From positions 337,567-401,566 of the forward strand of contig NW_027478888.1 of assembly GCF_051014685.1 (NCBI RefSeq): a stretch of 64,000 nucleotides of DNA, written 5' to 3'. Shown piece by piece: positions 50,601 through 61,951 of this stretch. Position numbers and translations under genes: made by a program. Origin of the DNA: Ptiloglossa arizonensis (lineage: Eukaryota; Arthropoda; Insecta; Hymenoptera; Colletidae). Each line of letters starts with the position of its first letter. Position 1 is the stretch's first letter. Below the pieces are notes generated by a model, which saw only the letters and a program-made list of their open reading frames with translations, was not told the DNA's origin and did not search any database.

Positions 50601-53600
50601 CATCAGAACTGCGAAAATTTTGAGTTTCTCAAGCGATTCTTACCTCCAAACTGCCATATCTCGCGAACGGATTGACCAATCCGCAAAATTTCTGTTGCAT
50701 CTGAAAGTAGAAACTCGCCCGATTACAACGGAATGCGTACTTTTCCCCTAGGCCGTTCTAGTTATTCGTTTCGAGCATCAGAACTGCGAAAATGTTGAGT
50801 TTCTCAAGCGTTTCTTACCTACAAACTGCCATATCTCGCGAACGGATTGACCAATCCGCAAAATTTCTGTTGCATCTGAAAGTAGAAACTCGCCCGATTA
50901 CAACGGTATGCGTACTTTTCCCCTAGACCGTTCTCGTTATGCTTGTCGAGCATCAGAACTGCGAAAATTTTGAGTTTCTCTAGCGTTTCTTACTTCCAAA
51001 CTGCCATATCTCGCGAACGGATTGACCAATCCGCCAAATTTCTGTTGCATCTGAAAGTAGAAACTCGCCCGATTACAACGGTATGCGTACTTTTCCCCTA
51101 GGCCGCTCTAGTTATTCGTTTCGAGCATCAGAACTGCGAAAATTTTGTGTTTCTCAAGTGTTTCATACTTCCAAACTGCCATATCTCGCGAACGGATTGA
51201 CCAATCCGCAAAATTTCTGTTTCATCTGAAAGTAGAAAGTCGCGCAATTACAACGGTATGCGTACTTTTCCCCTAGTCCGTTCTAGTTAATCGTTTCGAG
51301 CATCAGAACTGCGAAAATTTTGAGTTTCTCTAGCGTTTCTTACTTCCAAACTGCCATATCTCGCGAACGGATTGATCAATCCGCCAAATTTCTGTTGCAT
51401 CTGAAAGTAGAAACTCGCCCGATTACAACTGTATGCGTACTTTTCCCCTAGTCCGTTCTCGTTATTCGTTTCGAGCATCAGAACTGCGAAAATTTTGAGT
51501 TTCTGGAGCGTTTCTTACCTCCAAACGGCCATATCTCGCGAACGGATTGACCAATCCGCAAAATTTCTGTTGCATCTGAAAGTAGAAAGTCGCGCGATTA
51601 CAACGGTATGCGTACTTTTCCCCTAGACCGTTCTCGTTATGCTTGTCGAGCATCAGAACTGCGAAAATTTTGAGTTTCTCAAGCGTTCCTTACCTCCAAA
51701 CTGCCACATCTCGCGAACGGATTGACTAATCCGCAAAATTTCTGTTGCATCTGAAAGTAGAAACTCGCCCGATTACAACGGTGTGCGTACTTTTCCCCTA
51801 GGCCGTTCTAGTTATTCGTTTCGAGCATCAGAACTGCGAAAATTTTGAGTTTCTCAAGCGTTTCTTACCTCCAAACTGCCATATCTGGCGAACGGATTGA
51901 CCAATCCGCAAAATTTCGGTTGCATCTGAAAGTAGAAACTCGCCCGATTACAACGATATGCGTACTTTTCCCCTAGTCCGTTCTAGTTATTCGTTTCGAG
52001 CATCAGAACTGCGAAAATTTTGAGTTTCTCAAGCGATTCTTACCTCCAAACTGCCATATCTCGCGAACGGATTGACCAATCCGCAAACTTTCTGTTGCAT
52101 CTGAAAGTAGAAACTCGCCCGATTACAACGGAATGCGTACTTTTCCCCTAGGCCGTTCTAGTTATTCGTTTCGAGCATCAGAACTGCGAAAATTTTGAGT
52201 TTCTCAAGCGTTTCTTACCTCCAAACTGCCATATCTGGCGAACGGATCGACCAATCCGCAAAATTTCGGTTGCATCTGAAAGTAGAAACTCGCCCGATTA
52301 CAACGATATGCGTACTTTTCCCCTAGTCCGTTCTAGTTATTCGTTTCGAGCATCAGAACTGCGAAAATTTTGAGTTTCTCAAGCGATTCTTACCTCCAAA
52401 CTGCCATATCTCGCGAACGGATTGACCAATCCGCAAAATTTCTGTTGCATCTGAAAGTAGAAACTCGCCCGATTACAACCGAATGCGTACTTTTCCCCTA
52501 GGCCGTTCTAGTTATTCGTTTCGAGCATCAGAACTGCGAAAATGTTGAGTTTCTCAAGCGTTTCTTACCTACAAACTGCCATATCTCGCGAACGGATTGA
52601 CCAATCCGCAAAATTTCTGTTGCATCTGAAAGTAGAAACTCGCCCGATTACAACGGTATGCGTACTTTTCCCCTAAACCGTTCTAGTTATGCTTGTCGAG
52701 CATCAGAACTGCGAAAATTTTGAGTTTCTCAAGCGTTTCTTACCTCCAAACTGCCATATCTCGCGAACGGATTGACCAATCCGCAAAATTTCTGTTGCAT
52801 CTGAAAGTAGAAACTCGCCCGATTACAACGGTATGCGTACTTTTCCCCTAGGCCGTTCTAGTTATTCGTTTCGAGCATCAGAACTGCGAAAATGTTGAGT
52901 TTCTCAAGCGTTTCTTACCTACAAACTGCCATATCTCGCGAACGGATTGACTAATCCGCAAAATTTCTGTTGCATCTGAAAGTAGAAACTCGCCCGATTA
53001 CAACGGTATGCGTACTTTTCTCCTAGGCCGTTCTAGTTATTCGTTTCGAGCATCAGAACTGCGAAAATGTTGAGTTTCTCAAGCGTTTCTTACATACAAA
53101 CTGCCATATCTCGCGAACGGATTGACCAATCCGCAAAATTTCTGTTCCATCTGAAAGTAGAAACTCGCCCGATTACAACCGTATGCGTACTTTTCCCCTA
53201 AACCGTTCTAGTTATGCTTGTCGAGCATCAGAACTGCGAAAATTTTGAGTTTCTCAAGCGTTTCTTACCTCCAAACTGCCATATCTCGCGAACGGATTGA
53301 CCAATCCGCCAAATTTCTGATGCATCTGAAAGTAGAACCTCGCCCGATTACAACGGTATGCGTACTTTTCCCCTAGACCGTTCTCGTTATGCTTGTCGAG
53401 CATCAGAACTGCGAAAATTTTGAGTTTCTCTAGCGTTTCTTACTTCCAAACTGCCATATCTCGCGAACGGATTGACCAATCCGCCAAATTTCTGTTGCAT
53501 CTGAAAGTAGAAACTCGCCCGATTACAACGGTATGCGTACTTTTCCCCTAGGCCGCTCTAGTTATTCGTTTCGAGCATCAGAACTGCGAAAATTTTGTGT

Positions 53601-56600
53601 TTCTCAAGTGTTTCATACTTCCAAACTGCCATATCTCGCGAACGGATTGACCAATCCGCAAAATTTCTGTTTCATCTGAAAGTAGAAAGTCGCGCAATTA
53701 CAACGGTATGCGTACTTTTCCCCTAGACCGTTCTCGTTATGCTTGTCGAGCATCAGAACTGCGAAAATTTTAAGTTTCTCAAGCGTTTCTTACCTCCAAA
53801 CTGCCATATCTCGCGAACGGATTGACTAATCCGCAAAATTTCTGTTGCATCTGAAAGTAGAAACTCGCCCGATTACAACGGTATGCGTACTTTTCCCCTA
53901 GTCCGTTCTAGTTAATCGTTTCGAGCATCAGAACTGCGAAAATTTTGAGTTTCTCTAGCGTTTCTTACTTCCAAACTGCCATATCTCGCGAACGGATTGA
54001 TCAATCCGCCAAATTTCTGTTGCATCTGAAAGTAGAAACTCGCCCGATTACAACTGTATGCGTACTTTTCCCCTAGTCCGTTCTCGTTATTCGTTTCGAG
54101 CATCAGAACTGCGAAAATTTTGAGTTTCTGGAGCGTTTCTTACCTCCAAACCGCCATATCTCGCGAACGGATTGACCAATCCGCAAAATTTCTGTTGCAT
54201 CTGAAAGTAGAAAGTCGCGCGATTACAACGGTATGCGTACTTTTCCCCTAGACCGTTCTCGTTATGCTTGTCGAGCATCAGAACTGCGAAAATTTTGAGT
54301 TTCTCAAGCGTTCCTTACCTCCAAACTGCCATATCTCGCGAACGGATTGACTAATCCGCAAAATTTCTGTTGCATCTGAAAGTAGAAACTCGCCCGATTA
54401 CAACGGTATGCGTACTTTTCCCCTAGGCCGTTCTAGTTATTCGTTTCGAGCATCAGAACTGCGAAAATTTTGAGTTTCTCAAGCGTTTCTTACCTCCAAA
54501 CTGCCATATCTCGCGAACGGATTGACCAATCCGCCAAATTTCTGATGCATCTGAAAGTAGAACCTCGCCCGATTACAACGGTATGCGTACTTTTCCCCTA
54601 GACCGTTCTCGTTATGCTTGTCGAGCATCAGAACTGCGAAAATTTTGAGTTTCTCTAGCGTTTCTTACTTCCAAACTGCCATATCTCGCGAACGGATTGA
54701 CCAATCCGCCAAATTTCTGTTGCATCTGAAAGTAGAAACTCGCCCGATTACAACGGTATGCGTACTTTTCCCCTAGGCCGCTCTAGTTATTCGTTTCGAG
54801 CATCAGAACTGCGAAAATTTTGTGTTTCTCAAGTGTTTCATACTTCCAAACTGCCATATCTCGCGAACGGATTGACCAATCCGCAAAATTTCTGTTTCAT
54901 CTGAAAGTAGAAAGTCGCGCAATTACAACGGTATGCGTACTTTTCCCCTAGTCCGTTCTAGTTAATCGTTTCGAGCATCAGAACTGCGAAAATTTTGAGT
55001 TTCTCTAGCGTTTCTTACTTCCAAACTGCCATATCTCGCGAACGGATTGATCAATCCGCCAAATTTCTGTTGCATCTGAAAGTAGAAACTCGCCCGATTA
55101 CAACTGTATGCGTACTTTTCCCCTAGTCCGTTCTCGTTATTCGTTTCGAGCATCAGAACTGCGAAAATTTTGAGTTTCTGGAGCGTTTCTTACCTCCAAA
55201 CCGCCATATCTCGCGAACGGATTGACCAATCCGCAAAATTTCTGTTGCATCTGAAAGTAGAAAGTCGCGCGATTACAACGGTATGCGTACTTTTCCCCTA
55301 GACCGTTCTCGTTATGCTTGTCGAGCATCAGAACTGCGAAAATTTTGAGTTTCTCAAGCGTTCCTTACCTCCAAACTGCCACATCTCGCGAACGGATTGA
55401 CTAATCCGAAAAATTTCTGTTGCATCTGAAAGTAGAAACTCGCCCGATTACAACGGTGTGCGTACTTTTCCCCTAGGCCGTTCTAGTTATTCGTTTCGAG
55501 CATCAGAACTGCGAAAATTTTGAGTTTCTCAAGCGTTTCTTACCTCCAAACTGCCATATCTGGCGAACGGATTGACCAATCCGCAAAATTTCGGTTGCAT
55601 CTGAAAGTAGAAACTCGCCCGATTACAACGATATGCGTACTTTTCCCCTAGTCCGTTCTAGTTATTCGTTTCGAGCATCAGAACTGCGAAAATTTTGAGT
55701 TTCTCAAGCGATTCTTACCTCCAAACTGCCATATCTCGCGAACGGATTGACCAATCCGCAAACTTTCTGTTGCATCTGAAAGTAGAAACTCGCCCGATTA
55801 CAACGGAATGCGTACTTTTCCCCTAGGCCGTTCTAGTTATTCGTTTCGAGCATCAGAACTGCGAAAATTTTGAGTTTCTCAAGCGTTTCTTACCTCCAAA
55901 CTGCCATATCTGGCGAACGGATCGACCAATCCGCAAAATTTCGGTTGCATCTGAAAGTAGAAACTCGCCCGATTACAACGATATGCGTACTTTTCCCCTA
56001 GTCCGTTCTAGTTATTCGTTTCGAGCATCAGAACTGCGAAAATTTTGAGTTTCTCAAGCGATTCTTACCTCCAAACTGCCATATCTCGCGAACGGATTGA
56101 CCAATCCGCAAAATTTCTGTTGCATCTGAAAGTAGAAACTCGCCCGATTACAACCGAATGCGTACTTTTCCCCTAGGCCGTTCTAGTTATTCGTTTCGAG
56201 CATCAGAACTGCGAAAATGTTGAGTTTCTCAAGCGTTTCTTACCTACAAACTGCCATATCTCGCGAACGGATTGACCAATCCGCAAAATTTCTGTTGCAT
56301 CTGAAAGTAGAAACTCGCCCGATTACAACGGTATGCGTACTTTTCCCCTAAACCGTTCTAGTTATGCTTGTCGAGCATCAGAACTGCGAAAATTTTGAGT
56401 TTCTCAAGCGTTTCTTACCTCCAAACTGCCATATCTCGCGAACGGATTGACCAATCCGCAAAATTTCTGTTGCATCTGAAAGTAGAAACTCGCCCGATTA
56501 CAACGGTATGCGTACTTTTCCCCTAAACCGTTCTAGTTATGCTTGTCGAGCATCAGAACTGCGAAAATTTTGAGTTTCTCTAGCGTTTCTTACTTCCAAA

Positions 56601-57226
56601 CTGCCATATCTCGCGAACGGATTGACCAATCCGCCAAATTTCTGTTGCATCTGAAAGTAGAAACTCGCCCGATTACAACGGTATGCGTACTTTTCCCCTA
56701 GGCCGCTCTAGTTATTCGTTTCGAGCATCAGAACTGCGAAAATTTTGTGTTTCTCAAGTGTTTCATACTTCCAAACTGCCATATCTCGCGAACGGATTGA
56801 CCAATCCGCAAAATTTCTGTTTCATCTGAAAGTAGAAAGTCGCGCAATTACAACGGTATGCGTACTTTTCCCCTAGACCGTTCTCGTTATGCTTGTCGAG
56901 CATCAGAACTGCGAAAATTTTAAGTTTCTCAAGCGTTTCTTACCTCCAAACTGCCATATCTCGCGAACGGATTGACTAATCCGCAAAATTTCTGTTGCAT
57001 CTGAAAGTAGAAACTCGCCCGATTACAACGGTATGCGTACTTTTCCCCTAGTCCGTTCTAGTTAATCGTTTCGAGCATCAGAACTGCGAAAATTTTGAGT
57101 TTCTCTAGCGTTTCTTACTTCCAAACTGCCATATCTCGCGAACGGATTGATCAATCCGCCAAATTTCTGTTGCATCTGAAAGTAGAAACTCGCCCGATTA
57201 CAACTGTATGCGTACTTTTCCCCTAG
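44627..57226 (+). repeat. 72-monomer superblock, copy B (12,600 bp)
   Basis: This is the second copy of 31852-44451, sharing the rare variants listed for copy A. Whole-monomer differences from A: one more monomer near 45152, three fewer between about 46902 and 47251, one more near 49527, three more near 50402-51101, one more near 51802, and three fewer near 56527. These sum to zero. Single-base differences are few, for example gcgttttttacc near 47311, ccgttgtag near 46032 and ccgaaaaattt near 55409. The 56527 monomer is a visible hybrid (aaccgttctag/ttatgcttg left part, ctctagcg right part). Confidence 0.88.
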
Positions 57227-57401
57227 TCCGTTCTCGTTATTCGTTTCGAGCATCAGAACTGCGAAAATTTTGAGTTTCTGGAGCGTTTCTTACCTCCAAA
57301 CCGCCATATCTCGCGAACGGATTGACCAATCCGCAAAATTTCTGTTGCATCTGAAAGTAGAAAGTCGCGCGATTACAACGGTATGCGTACTTTTCCCCTA
57401 G

Positions 57402-58451
57402 ACCGTTCTCGTTATGCTTGTCGAGCATCAGAACTGCGAAAATTTTGAGTTTCTCACGCGTTCCTTACCTCCAAACTGCCATATCTCGCGAACGGATTGA
57501 CTAATCCGCAAAATTTCTGTTGCATCTGAAAGTAGAAACTCGCCCGATTACAACGGTATGCGTACTTTTCCCCTAGGCCGTTCTAGTTATTCGTTTCGAG
57601 CATCAGAACTGCGAAAATTTTGAGTTTCTCAAGCGTTTCTTACCTCCAAACTGCCATATCTGGCGAACGGATTGACCAATCCGCAAAATTTCGGTTGCAT
57701 CTGAAAGTAGAAACTCGCCCGATTACAACGATATGCGTACTTTTCCCCTAGTCCGTTCTAGTTATTCGTTTCGAGCATCAGAACTGCGAAAATTTTGAGT
57801 TTCTCAAGCGATTCTTACCTCCAAACTGCCATATCTCGCGAACGGATTGACCAATCCGCAAACTTTCTGTTGCATCTGAAAGTAGAAACTCGCCCGATTA
57901 CAACGGAATGCGTACTTTTCCCCTAGGCCGTTCTAGTTATTCGTTTCGAGCATCAGAACTGCGAAAATGTTGAGTTTCTCAAGCGTTTCTTACCTACAAA
58001 CTGCCATATCTCGCGAACGGATTGACTAATCCGCAAAATTTCTGTTGCATCTGAAAGTAGAAACTCGCCCGATTACAACGGTATGCGTACTTTTCCCCTA
58101 GGCCGTTCTAGTTAATCGTTTCGAGCATCAGAACTGCGAAAATTTTGAGTTTCTCTAGCGTTTCTTACTTCCAAACTGCCATATCTCGCGAACGGATTGA
58201 CCAATCCGCCAAATTTCTGATGCATCTGAAAGTAGAACCTCGCCCGATTACAACGGTATGCGTACTTTTCCCCTAGACCGTTCTCGTTATGCTTGTCGAG
58301 CATCAGAACTGCGAAAATTTTGAGTTTCTGGAGCGTTTCTTACCTCCAAACCGCCATATCTCGCGAACGGATTGACCAATCCGCAAAATTTCTGTTGCAT
58401 CTGAAAGTAGAAAGTCGCGCGATTACAACGGTATGCGTACTTTTCCCCTAG
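57402..58451 (+). repeat. Six-monomer unit, first copy
   Basis: The six monomers starting 57402 (accgttctcg with the private ctcacgcg), 57577 (tggcg, tttcggttg, acgatatg), 57752 (aagcgattc, caaacttt, ggaatg), 57927 (aaaatgttgag), 58102 (gttaatcg) and 58277 (accgttctcg) recur directly from 58452, offset 1050 bp. The monomer at 58277 has the left part of accgttctcg/ttatgcttg and the right part of the ctggagcg type seen at 57227, so it is the exchange junction. Confidence 0.85.
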
Positions 58452-59501
58452 ACCGTTCTCGTTATGCTTGTCGAGCATCAGAACTGCGAAAATTTTGAGT
58501 TTCTCACGCGTTCCTTACCTCCAAACTGCCATATCTCGCGAACGGATTGACTAATCCGCAAAATTTCTGTTGCATCTGAAAGTAGAAACTCGCCCGATTA
58601 CAACGGTATGCGTACTTTTCCCCTAGGCCGTTCTAGTTATTCGTTTCGAGCATCAGAACTGCGAAAATTTTGAGTTTCTCAAGCGTTTCTTACCTCCAAA
58701 CTGCCATATCTGGCGAACGGATTGACCAATCCGCAAAATTTCGGTTGCATCTGAAAGTAGAAACTCGCCCGATTACAACGATATGCGTACTTTTCCCCTA
58801 GTCCGTTCTAGTTATTCGTTTCGAGCATCAGAACTGCGAAAATTTTGAGTTTCTCAAGCGATTCTTACCTCCAAACTGCCATATCTCGCGAACGGATTGA
58901 CCAATCCGCAAACTTTCTGTTGCATCTGAAAGTAGAAACTCGCCCGATTACAACGGAATGCGTACTTTTCCCCTAGGCCGTTCTAGTTATTCGTTTCGAG
59001 CATCAGAACTGCGAAAATGTTGAGTTTCTCAAGCGTTTCTTACCTACAAACTGCCATATCTCGCGAACGGATTGACTAATCCGCAAAATTTCTGTTGCAT
59101 CTGAAAGTAGAAACTCGCCCGATTACAACGGTATGCGTACTTTTCCCCTAGGCCGTTCTAGTTAATCGTTTCGAGCATCAGAACTGCGAAAATTTTGAGT
59201 TTCTCTAGCGTTTCTTACTTCCAAACTGCCATATCTCGCGAACGGATTGACCAATCCGCCAAATTTCTGATGCATCTGAAAGTAGAACCTCGCCCGATTA
59301 CAACGGTATGCGTACTTTTCCCCTAGACCGTTCTCGTTATGCTTGTCGAGCATCAGAACTGCGAAAATTTTGAGTTTCTCAAGCGTTTCTTACCTCCAAA
59401 CTGCCATATCTCGCGAACGGATTGACCAATCCGCAAAATTTCTGTTTCATCTGAAAGTAGAAAGTCGCGCGATTACAACGGTATGCGTACTTTTCCCCTA
59501 G
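58452..59501 (+). repeat. Six-monomer unit, second copy
   Basis: This is the direct tandem duplicate of 57402-58451 and shares ctcacgcg (57456 and 58506), which occurs nowhere else that I saw. Its last monomer (59327) continues instead into gtttcatctg with gtcgcgcg, as in copy B at 44977 and 46727. Confidence 0.85.
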
Positions 59502-60901
59502 TCCGTTCTAGTTATTCGTTTCGAGCATCAGAACTGCGAAAATTTTGAGTTTCTCAAGCGATTCTTACATCCAAACTGCCATATCTCGCGAACGGATTGA
59601 CCAATCCGCAAACTTTCTGTTGCATCTGAAAGTAGAAACTCGCCCGATTACAACGGAATGCGTACTTTTCCCCTAGGCCGTTCTAGTTATTCGTTTCGAG
59701 CATCAGAACTGCGAAAATTTTGAGTTTCTCTAGCGTTTCTTACCTACAAACTGCCATATCTCGCGAACGGATTGACTAATCCGCAAAATTTCTGTTGCAT
59801 CTGAAAGTAGAAACTCGCCCGATTACAACGGTATGCGTACTTTTCCCCTAGGCCGTTCTCGTTATGCTTGTCGAGCATCAGAACTGCGAAAATTTTGAGT
59901 TTCTCAAGCGTTTCTTACCTCCAAACTGCCATATCTCGCGAACGGATTGACCAATCCGCAAAATTTCTGTTTCATCTGAAAGTAGAAAGTCGCGCGATTA
60001 CAACGGTATGCGTACTTTTCCCCTAGTCCGTTCTAGTTATTCGTTTCGAGCATCAGAACTGCGAAAATTTTGAGTTTCTCAAGCGATTCTTACATCCAAA
60101 CTGCCATATCTCGCGAACGGATTGACCAATCCGCAAACTTTCTGTTGCATCTGAAAGTAGAAACTCGCCCGATTACAACGGAATGCTTACTTTTCCCCTA
60201 GGCCGTTCTAGTTATTCGTTTCGAGCATCAGAACTGCGAAAATTTTGAGTTTCTCTAGCGTTTCTTACCTACAAACTGCCATATCTCGCGAACGGATTGA
60301 CTAATCCGCAAAATTTCTGTTGCATCTGAAAGTAGAAACTCGCCCGATTACAACGGTATGCGTACTTTTCCCCTAGGCCGTTCTAGTTATTCGTTTCGAG
60401 CATCAGAACTGCGAAAATTTTGTGTTTCTCAAGCGTTTCTTACCTCCAAACTGCCATATCTGGCGAACGGATCGACCAATCCGCAAAATTTCGGTTGCAT
60501 CTGAAAGTAGAAACTCGCCCGATTACAACGATATGCGTACTTTTCCCCTAGTCCGTTCTAGTTATTCGTTTCGAGCATCAGAACTGCGAAAATTTTGAGT
60601 TTCTCAAGCGATTCTTACCTCCAAACTGCCATATCTCGCGAACGGATTGACCAATCCGCAAAATTTCTGTTGCATCTGAAAGTAGAAACTCGCCCGATTA
60701 CAACGGAATGCGTACTTTTCCCCTAGGCCGTTCTAGTTATTCGTTTCGAGCATCAGAACTGCGAAAATGTTGAGTTTCTCAAGCGTTTCTTACCTACAAA
60801 CTGCCATATCTCGCGAACGGATTGACCAATCCGCAAAATTTCTGTTGCATCTGAAAGTAGAAACTCGCCCGATTACAACGGTATGCGTACTTTTCCCCTA
60901 A
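59502..60901 (+). repeat. Partial third superblock copy (C)
   Basis: The eight monomers from 59502 to 60901 follow copy B at 46902-48301 with an offset of 12,600 bp. The shared feature is the rare start gccgttctcg at 47252 and 59852 (elsewhere accgttctcg or tccgttctcg). Upstream, 57927-58276 and 58977-59501 correspond to the start of copies A and B, so about ten monomers present in B are missing in C. After 60901 the order departs from B. Confidence 0.75.
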
Positions 60902-61951
60902 ACCGTTCTAGTTATGCTTGTCGAGCATCAGAACTGCGAAAATTTTGAGTTTCTCAAGCGTTTCTTACCTCCAAACTGCCATATCTCGCGAACGGATTGA
61001 CTAATCCGCAAAATTTCTGTTGCATCTGAAAGTAGAAACTCGCCCGATTACAACGGTATGCGTACTTTTCCCCTAGGCCGTTCTAGTTATTCGTTTCGAG
61101 CATCAGAACTGCGAAAATGTTGAGTTTCTCAAGCGTTTCTTACCTACAAACTGCCATATCTCGCGAACGGATTGACTAATCCGCAAAATTTCTGTTGCAT
61201 CTGAAAGTAGAAACTCGCCCGATTACAACGGTATGCGTACTTTTCCCCTAGGCCGTTCTAGTTAATCGTTTCGAGCATCAGAACTGCGAAAATTTTGAGT
61301 TTGTCTAACGTTTCTTACTTCCAAACTGCCATATCTCGCGAACGGATTGACCAATCCGCCAAATTTCTGATGCATCTGAAAGTAGAACCTCGCCCGATTA
61401 CAACGGTATGCGTACTTTTCCCCTAGACCGTTCTCGTTATGCTTGTCGAGCATCAGAACTGCGAAAATTTTGAGTTTCTCAAGCGTTTCTTACCTCCAAA
61501 CTGCCATATCTCGCGAACGGATTGACCAATCCGCAAAATTTCTGTTTCATCTGAAAGTAGAAAGTCGCGCGATTACAACGGTATGCGTACTTTTCCCCTA
61601 GACCGTTCTCGTTATGCTTGTCGAGCATCAGAACTGCGAAAATTTTGAGTTTCTCAAGCGATTCTTACATCCAAACTGCCATATCTCGCGAACGGATTGA
61701 CCAATCCGCAAACTTTCTGTTGCATCTGAAAGTAGAAACTCGCCCGATTACAACGGAATGCGTACTTTTCCCCTAGGCCGTTCTAGTTATTCGTTTCGAG
61801 CATCAGAACTGCGAAAATTTTGAGTTTCTCTAGCGTTTCTTACCTACAAACTGCCATATCTCGCGAACGGATTGACTAATCCGCAAAATTTCTGTTGCAT
61901 CTGAAAGTAGAAACTCGCCCGATTACAACGGTATGCGTACTTTTCCCCTAG
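59852..61951 (+). repeat. Twelve-monomer unit (2,100 bp), first copy
   Basis: This unit starts with the gccgttctcg monomer and contains three private variants: ggaatgcttac (60180), a tgtgtttctc/tggcgaacgg combination (60421-60470) and gtctaacg (about 61303). All three recur at 62280, about 62525 and about 63406, so the unit is followed by its own duplicate. This copy itself shows clean 175-bp spacing. Confidence 0.85.
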
